Part shown: positions 5,621 to 8,915 of the stretch, in pieces
Position numbering within the stretch: the first letter of the stretch is position 1
Layout of the letters: every line of letters begins with the position of its first letter
Assembly (NCBI GenBank): GCA_043813805.1
Contig: JBDRKR010000016.1
Coordinates: 1-8,915 of the forward strand
DNA: 8,915 nt
Origin: 2-02-FULL-43-13 sp043813805
Lineage (GTDB): Bacteria; Patescibacteriota; Minisyncoccia; Minisyncoccales; MHMH01
Direction: 5' to 3'
Notes under the pieces: model-generated
Told to the model about the DNA's origin: nothing
The model's input: the letters and a program-made list of their open reading frames with translations, nothing else
The model's database searches: none
Translations under genes and position numbers: made by a program

Positions 5621-6301
5621 TTATTTTTTTATTTTTGCCTCATTGATTCCCTCTATCCACCCTTTAATTTTTAGAAATAATTCTGTGTCACATATTTGAA
5701 TAACGAATGTACCAAACGGAAGATTGTCTTTTTTCCTCTTACTTGATTTACTTTGTTGTTTTGAAGTTTTATAAAATTGATTTAACGGGATACCCGAGAT
5801 ATTCTGCCAGTATTTTTCTGCCTTTTTAGTATTAAGATGAGGATGAAGAAAAACATGCCCCCTAAATTTTTTTTTCGGAATTCCACAGATTTTCTTAAAA
5901 AATTGCATCATCAGCCGAATCATCCTAGGATCACTATTGGAAAGCTGAACTCCAGAACGTAGAGTTTTAGCGCCTTCAGCCCAATACAAAGCTATTCCTA
6001 TAAATTTTAATTCTGTTGCCGATAAGTTATTTATTTCTCGTTTAGCGTTATCAATAACGATTTGTCTTTTAGTCTCCTCTCTTTTCAGTCTGGTAATTCT
6101 TCGTTTTTCTATTACCTCCTTTTTGATTCCTTTTTCAGATAACCTCTGTTTTTGCCTAGGAGAGAGTTCAACATCGCGGACCCAAAGACTTACGGAACCC
6201 TTAACCAGTCTAGCCTTTTCGCAGATTTCATTAATAGAATAACCCAATTTACGAAGTTTCCTAGCTAACTTTCTTTTTTCTATTTCCATAATCGAACCCA
6301 T
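5621..6301 (-). CDS. HTH protein with degenerate LAGLIDADG-like motif
   Basis: This 226-residue basic protein belongs to a family I recognise as frequent in CPR genomes but not functionally named. Residues about 10-43 form a helix-turn-helix (LRKLGYSINEICEKARLVKGSVSLW). A charged helical linker (48-90) leads to FIGIALYWAEG (100-110), which aligns with a relaxed LAGLIDADG helix with E109 at the acidic position. SNSDPRMIRL (121-130) follows, then a conserved-looking C-terminal part (IPLNQFYKTS, PFGTFVIQI, GWIEGI). It could be a single-motif homing endonuclease acting as a dimer, or a derived DNA-binding protein. It is free-standing between tRNA-Val and tRNA-Phe and ends 4 bp before tRNA-Phe. 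An in-frame ATG at 6289 is an equally possible start (222 residues); neither has a Shine-Dalgarno sequence. Confidence 0.6.
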   Translation of the reverse strand: MGSIMEIEKRKLARKLRKLGYSINEICEKARLVKGSVSLWVRDVELSPRQKQRLSEKGIKKEVIEKRRITRLKREETKRQIVIDNAKREINNLSATELKFIGIALYWAEGAKTLRSGVQLSNSDPRMIRLMMQFFKKICGIPKKKFRGHVFLHPHLNTKKAEKYWQNISGIPLNQFYKTSKQQSKSSKRKKDNLPFGTFVIQICDTELFLKIKGWIEGINEAKIKK

Positions 6302-6343
6302 TAACTGTTTATTATATAATCATACCATTAGGGTTCAATTATG
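6287..6343. repeat. 13-bp inverted repeat over the start of the HTH gene
   Basis: CATAATCGAACCC (6287-6299) and GGGTTCAATTATG (6331-6343) are inverted copies with one mismatch that becomes a G-U pair in minus-strand RNA. The spacer is 31 bases. The arms read like tRNA T-loop sequence (GGTTCGATT). The left arm covers both candidate start codons, and the right arm covers the predicted -35 box. It could be an operator, a translation-controlling stem, or the footprint of tRNA-derived sequence. Confidence 0.6.
6311..6338 (-). promoter_or_regulatory. Possible promoter of the HTH gene
   Basis: On the minus strand TTGAAC (6338-6333, four of six consensus bases) and a perfect TATAAT (6316-6311) are spaced by 16 bases. 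Transcription would start near 6304, giving a nearly leaderless message for the ATG at 6301 or a 15-nt leader for the ATG at 6289. It overlaps the inverted repeat, so self-regulation is conceivable. Confidence 0.5.
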
Positions 6344-6348
6344 CCAAG

Positions 6349-6421
6349 TGGGCGAGACAGGATTTGGACCTGTGACCTCTTCTGTGTAGGAGAAGCGCTC
6401 TAACCGCTGAGCTACTCGCCC
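6349..6421 (-). tRNA. tRNA-Val(UAC) with unusual loop bases
   Basis: This is a 73-nt tRNA. The acceptor GGGCGAG pairs with CTCGCCC and the discriminator is A. The D arm is GCTC-AGCGGTTA-GAGC. The anticodon stem CTTCT/AGAAG carries CCTACAC with anticodon TAC at 6388-6386. The T arm is ACAGG-TCCAAAT-CCTGT. Two nearly universal bases are changed: C33 replaces U33 before the anticodon, and C55 replaces U55 in the T loop. All stems pair perfectly, so it does not look like a decayed gene. No CCA is encoded. Confidence 0.92.
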
Positions 6422-6437
6422 CGGGCTAATTTAATGG

Positions 6438-6518
6438 TGCGCGAGAGAGGAGTCGAACCTCCACGCCTTGCGGCACAGGCACCTCAAGCCTGCGTGGCTA
6501 CCATTACACCACTCGCGC
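6438..6518 (-). tRNA. tRNA-Leu(GAG)
   Basis: This is a class II tRNA of 81 nt. The acceptor GCGCGAG pairs with CTCGCGC and the discriminator is A. The anticodon stem CAGGC/GCCTG carries TTGAGGT with anticodon GAG. The variable arm is GCC-GCAA-GGC and the T arm GGAGG-TTCGACT-CCTCT. The next three bases (6437-6435) read CCA, the only tRNA here with an encoded CCA; this may be chance. It lies 9 bp after the rplS stop and is likely co-transcribed with it. Confidence 0.94.
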
Positions 6519-6527
6519 GCAGAGGCG

Positions 6528-6956
6528 CTAAGCCTCGGCTTCTTTAGGCTTGGCCTCAATATTTTCAGGCTGAGTTTTTTCTTTGACGGATTCTTTTTTC
6601 AATCTGGCTCTTTTTCCCTTCGCCGTTCTTAAATAGTAAAGTTTCGCCCGGCGGATCTTTTCTCTTTTAGAAATCTCAATCTTTTCAATAGTGGGGGAGT
6701 GGAGAGGGAAGATTTTTTCCACGCCGATGCCTGAAATTACCTTTCTTACGGTAATCGTCGAATTGATGCCTCGGCCGTGATTTCGGGCGAGAACCAAGCC
6801 CTCAAAAATTTGGATTCTTGCCACTTCTTTTTTGCCCGCCGCAGCTTCAGCGGAAGCGGGGATTTTTTGGTAAACCAAAACCGTATCGCCCGGCCGGATG
6901 TCGGGCGAATCAGATTTTAAATTAATTTTATTGAAAGTTTCTATTTTGGTAGGCAT
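6528..6956 (-). CDS. rplS: 50S ribosomal protein L19
   Basis: L19 sits at the 30S-50S interface of the large subunit. The 142-residue protein shows the family signatures in order: DIRPGDTVLVY (19-29), ARIQIFEGLVLAR (46-58), TVRKVISGIGVEKIFPLHSP (69-88) and RRAKLYYLR (102-110). Two features differ from typical L19 (about 115 residues). There is an extra alanine-rich stretch after the first strand (around 33-44), and a lysine/glutamate-rich tail of about 30 residues. Its ATG lies 16 bp inside the end of the upstream rluA-type gene, so the two are translationally linked. No Shine-Dalgarno sequence is evident. Confidence 0.96.
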   Translation of the reverse strand: MPTKIETFNKINLKSDSPDIRPGDTVLVYQKIPASAEAAAGKKEVARIQIFEGLVLARNHGRGINSTITVRKVISGIGVEKIFPLHSPTIEKIEISKREKIRRAKLYYLRTAKGKRARLKKESVKEKTQPENIEAKPKEAEA

Positions 6957-7546
6957 AGTTTTAAATCGTTTGGTAATTCTGATGTGAATTCTTTAATTTC
7001 TCCGCCCGGTAATTCTATCTTCAAGAAACTCGAATGGAGAAATTGACGATCAAGTCCTTTCGGGCACATTTGCCCCTTGAAGCCGTAGAGTTTATCGCCG
7101 GCAATCGGGTGCCCAAGATAGGTTAATTGAGCCCTGATTTGGTGCTTTCGGCCAGTTTGGGGCTCGGCCTCAATTAAATCATAATTCTCGAATTTTTGCA
7201 ATACTTGATATGAAGTTTTGGCTTGTCTTTTGTCTTCAGCTCCGGGACTTTGAGGTAAAAAAGCTTTTTGCTTGCGCCTATCTTTCGGGGCCCGGCCGAT
7301 CAGCGTTTCGATTTCACCCCTTTCAGATTTAAGATGGCCGACGACCAAGGCGATATATTTTTTCTTAACCTTTCTTTCTTTGAATTGTTTTTGCAGGAAT
7401 TCCAGAGTTTCGTCGTTTTTGGCTATCAACAAGATTCCCGAAGTGTCTTTATCCAAACGATGGACTCTTTTTTCAAAATCATCGCTGTTCACTCCCGCCG
7501 GTTTATCTATCACCCGGATGTTTTCGTCTTCGTAGATAATATTCAT
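6941..7546 (-). CDS. RluA-family pseudouridine synthase (minimal)
   Basis: The family converts specific uridines in rRNA or tRNA to pseudouridine. The 201-residue protein has the catalytic motif VHRLDKDTSGILLIAK (28-43) with the nucleophile D32, and the late motif EPQTGRKHQIRAQLTYLGHPIAGDKLYG (128-155). It lacks the N-terminal S4 RNA-binding domain of RluC/RluD. The segment between DKPAGV and the catalytic motif is about 35 residues shorter than in RluD, so it is a reduced, RluA-like form. The start codon lies one base after the 3' end of tRNA-Val(GAC), leaving essentially no leader once the tRNA is cut out. It overlaps rplS by 16 bp. The exact target uridine cannot be inferred. Confidence 0.9.
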   Translation of the reverse strand: MNIIYEDENIRVIDKPAGVNSDDFEKRVHRLDKDTSGILLIAKNDETLEFLQKQFKERKVKKKYIALVVGHLKSERGEIETLIGRAPKDRRKQKAFLPQSPGAEDKRQAKTSYQVLQKFENYDLIEAEPQTGRKHQIRAQLTYLGHPIAGDKLYGFKGQMCPKGLDRQFLHSSFLKIELPGGEIKEFTSELPNDLKLCLPK

Positions 7547-7547
7547 G

Positions 7548-7619
7548 TGGGCACTGAGGGAGTCGAACCCACAACCTTCCGCACGTCAAGCGGACGCGCT
7601 ACCATTGCGCCAAATGCCC
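7548..7619 (-). tRNA. tRNA-Val(GAC)
   Basis: This is a 72-nt tRNA. The acceptor GGGCATT pairs with AGTGCCC (one G-U pair) and the discriminator is A. The D arm is GCGC-AATGGTA-GCGC. The anticodon stem TCCGC/GCGGA carries TTGACGT with anticodon GAC. The T arm is GTGGG-TTCGACT-CCCTC with one T-T mismatch. No CCA is encoded. Its discriminator at 7548 is followed by one base and then the ATG of the pseudouridine synthase gene. Confidence 0.95.
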
Positions 7620-7660
7620 GTGGTGGGCACAGATGGGATCGGACCATCGACCCCGGCTTT

Positions 7661-7807
7661 AAGATGATAATATCATCTGCCGATGATTTCATGTAGTGTT
7701 TTGGGTGGGCACAGATGGGATCGAACCATCGACCCCGGCTTTATAAGAGCCGTGCTCTACCTCTGAGCTATGTGCCCACCCAAAACTGTTATATGTAAAT
7801 CATCGTC
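7661..7807 (-). other. 147-bp tRNA-containing insert in the tRNA-Ile anticodon loop
   Basis: The insert consists of 30 bases, the complete inner tRNA-Ile, and 45 bases. Its flanks are strongly self-complementary. CGATGATTT (7805-7797) pairs with AAATCATCG (7689-7681), extended by CAT/ATG past a one-base bulge. GTTTTGGGT (7786-7778) pairs with ACCCAAAAC (7706-7698, including the inner discriminator) and stacks directly on the inner acceptor stem, making a 16-pair helix. A separate perfect hairpin AGATGAT-ATT-ATCATCT lies at 7678-7662, next to the 3' exon. There is no reading frame. I see no group I or group II core, and no terminal G at the 3' boundary as group I introns require. It behaves like a hairpin element carrying a tRNA at its tip. 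Confidence 0.7.
7706..7777 (-). tRNA. tRNA-Ile(UAU), inner complete copy
   Basis: This is a 72-nt tRNA. The acceptor GGGCACA pairs with TGTGCCC and the discriminator is A. The D arm is GCTC-AGAGGTA-GAGC. The anticodon stem CGGCT/AGCCG carries CTTATAA with anticodon TAT at 7745-7743. The T arm is GATGG-TTCGATC-CCATC. All conserved loop bases are present. UAU is an uncommon isoleucine anticodon in bacteria, which usually read AUA with a CAU tRNA modified to lysidine by TilS. Its acceptor stem is extended by nine more pairs of flanking sequence. It lies entirely inside another tRNA-Ile gene. Confidence 0.94.
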
Positions 7808-7844
7808 ATAAGAGCCGTGCTCTACCGCTGAGCTATGTGCCCTC

Positions 7845-8915
7845 TTATTTTATCTCCTTAACTTTGAATTTTTTCAATTTACTGTTCGTAGTTTTCTTAT
7901 CCGCTATTTTAGCAGGAGCAGATTTTCCGCCCCTGATCAGCGCTTCGTATTCTTCTCTTTCAATAGTTTCTTTCTCCGCCAGAGTCGTGGCAATTTTATT
8001 CAATATGCCCCTTCTTTTTTTGAGTATATTCCCCGCAGTGGTCCTTGCTTCCTTCATGAAGCGCGAAACCTCTTCGTCGATTTCCGTGGCTATTTTTTCT
8101 GAATAATTCCTTTGTTCGCCGATGTCTTTGCCCAAAAATACCAATTCTTCCTTCTCTCCGAAAGCAATCGGTCCCAGTCTTTCTGACATACCATACTCTT
8201 TTACGAGGGATCTTGCAAGTTCTGAAGCTTTTTCCAGGTCATTGGAAGCTCCGGTCGTAATCTCGCCAAAAACCAGCTCTTCAGCGCAGTATCCTCCCAA
8301 AAACATAGCTAAGTCGGCCAGGAAGTCGCTTTTCGTTTTCAAATGTTTTTCTTCAGTCGGCAATTTTAGCGTGTAGCCTGCGGCGCGTCCTCGCGCAATA
8401 ATCGAAATTTTGCGGACAGGTTCCGCGTGGGGGAGAGAAGTAGCCACCAATGCGTGGCCCGCTTCGTGATAGGCGGCAATCAGTTTTTCGTCCTTGGACA
8501 AAATATGGCTTCTTCTTTCTGGCCCTAAAAGCACCTTATCAATTGATTCTAAAAGTTCTTCTTGAGAAATTTGCTGCCTCGAACGTCGGGCAGCCAGAAT
8601 CGCCGCCTCGTTCATCAGATTCGCCAAATCAGCTCCGGAAAATCCCGGAGTCCTTTCGGCAATTTCCCGCAAGTTGACGCTTAAAGATAAGGGTTTTCCT
8701 TTAGCATGAATTTTAAGCACTGCCTCGCGGTCATTGATGTCCGGCAAATCAAGCATCACTCTTCGGTCAAACCTGCCCGGCCTTAAAAGCGCCGGGTCTA
8801 AAACATCAGGCCGATTGGTCGCAGCCGTGACAATGACGTTGGTGTCTCTTTCAAAGCCATCCATTTCAGTGAGTATCTGGTTTAGGGTTTGCTCTCTTTC
8901 ATCGTGGCCGCCGCC
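7845..8915 (-). CDS. ftsH: ATP-dependent zinc metalloprotease FtsH (3' part)
   Basis: FtsH is a membrane-anchored AAA+ protease that degrades membrane and regulatory proteins. Only the C-terminal 356 residues are in the window; the frame runs off the right edge within GGGHDEREQTLNQ, so the transmembrane region and the Walker motifs lie outside. Visible are the second region of homology with arginine fingers (ATNRPDVLDPALLRPGRFDR), the AAA lid, and the M41 peptidase domain. The zinc motif HEAGH is at fragment residues 150-154, and the third metal ligand D226 is in GASNDLEKA. A basic tail (KKTTNSKLKKFKVKEIK) ends the protein. The stop is 2 bp before the first base of the interrupted tRNA-Ile, so ftsH and the tRNAs are probably on one transcript. 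The active-site residues in view are intact. Confidence 0.97.
   Translation of the reverse strand, partial: GGGHDEREQTLNQILTEMDGFERDTNVIVTAATNRPDVLDPALLRPGRFDRRVMLDLPDINDREAVLKIHAKGKPLSLSVNLREIAERTPGFSGADLANLMNEAAILAARRSRQQISQEELLESIDKVLLGPERRSHILSKDEKLIAAYHEAGHALVATSLPHAEPVRKISIIARGRAAGYTLKLPTEEKHLKTKSDFLADLAMFLGGYCAEELVFGEITTGASNDLEKASELARSLVKEYGMSERLGPIAFGEKEELVFLGKDIGEQRNYSEKIATEIDEEVSRFMKEARTTAGNILKKRRGILNKIATTLAEKETIEREEYEALIRGGKSAPAKIADKKTTNSKLKKFKVKEIK

Larger units (their letters stand above)
7624..7842 (-). tRNA. Interrupted tRNA-Ile(UAU), exons 7842-7808 and 7660-7624
   Basis: Two halves of a tRNA-Ile flank a 147-bp insert. The 5' half (7842-7808, 35 nt) holds the acceptor strand GGGCACA, D arm, anticodon stem strand CGGCT and loop bases CTTAT. 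The 3' half (7660-7624, 37 nt) begins AA-AGCCG and ends TGTGCCCA. Joined, they give a 72-nt tRNA with perfect acceptor and anticodon stems and anticodon UAU. The junction lies between positions 36 and 37, with one base of ambiguity because a T is shared. The joined form differs from the inner copy by only two substitutions: C for A in the D loop, and C for T at T-loop position 55. Whether it is spliced or is simply a broken copy is open. Its 5' end lies 2 bp after the ftsH stop. Confidence 0.75.

Noticed and set aside
5170..5699. Several overlapping open frames in the tRNA-Gly/tRNA-Phe region on both strands
   Set aside because: They cross complete tRNAs, a terminator and palindromes, and their peptides show only translated tRNA motifs.
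6522..6536. GAGGC/GCCTC hairpin at the rplS stop as a terminator
   Set aside because: The stem is only five pairs, has no T run, and the next tRNA begins at once, so termination is unlikely.
7661..7807. Group I or group II intron in the interrupted tRNA-Ile
   Set aside because: After subtracting the inner tRNA only 75 bases remain. No P7/P3 core or domain V is recognisable, and the 3' boundary does not end in G. An archaeal bulge-helix-bulge is also not clearly formed.
7837..8677. Plus-strand frames opposite ftsH
   Set aside because: They are antisense to FtsH, whose motifs are continuous through the region.

Overview
The window looks like a compact bacterial chromosome segment, most likely from the Candidate Phyla Radiation (Patescibacteria, Parcubacteria-like). 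This is inferred from several signs: IF-2 is only 507 residues and starts almost directly at the G domain; a DUF4446 protein sits in the IF-2 operon; the RluA-type synthase and RbfA are minimal; there are almost no Shine-Dalgarno sequences in front of start codons; nearly all tRNAs lack an encoded CCA; and coding regions butt directly against tRNA genes. No 16S rRNA gene is present, so the lineage stays an inference.

Plus-strand half (1-4666). Two short copies of a tRNA-Ser-like 5' end (from 6 and from 52) precede a LAGLIDADG homing endonuclease gene (109-1128). Its stop codon touches the first base of an intact tRNA-Ser(CGA). A translation cluster follows: DUF4446 protein, infB, rbfA and a DHH/DHHA1 (NrnA-like) phosphoesterase, then tRNA-Cys(GCA) and tRNA-Leu(UAA). 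A bidirectional hairpin terminator closes it. The usual infB-rbfA-nrnA order is kept, but nusA and truB, the frequent outer neighbours, are not here.

Minus-strand half (4667-8915, read right to left). The 3' part of ftsH enters from the right edge. A tRNA-Ile(UAU) gene follows, split at its anticodon by 147 bp that contain a second, complete tRNA-Ile(UAU). Then come tRNA-Val(GAC), an rluA-type pseudouridine synthase that starts one base after that tRNA, overlapping rplS (L19), tRNA-Leu(GAG), tRNA-Val(UAC), an HTH protein with a possible degenerate LAGLIDADG motif, tRNA-Phe(GAA) and tRNA-Gly(GCC) with a terminator. The last unit is a secreted 3D-domain protein with its own near-consensus sigma70 promoter.

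Most genes serve translation: initiation, ribosome maturation, rRNA/tRNA modification, a ribosomal protein and nine intact tRNAs. The unusual layer on top is a set of tRNA-associated disturbances: the tRNA nested in a tRNA, duplicated tRNA fragments, palindromes that use tRNA termini as arms, two endonuclease-like genes among the tRNAs, and several tRNAs lacking near-universal bases (U33, U55). The nested tRNA-Ile is the best candidate for something undescribed.
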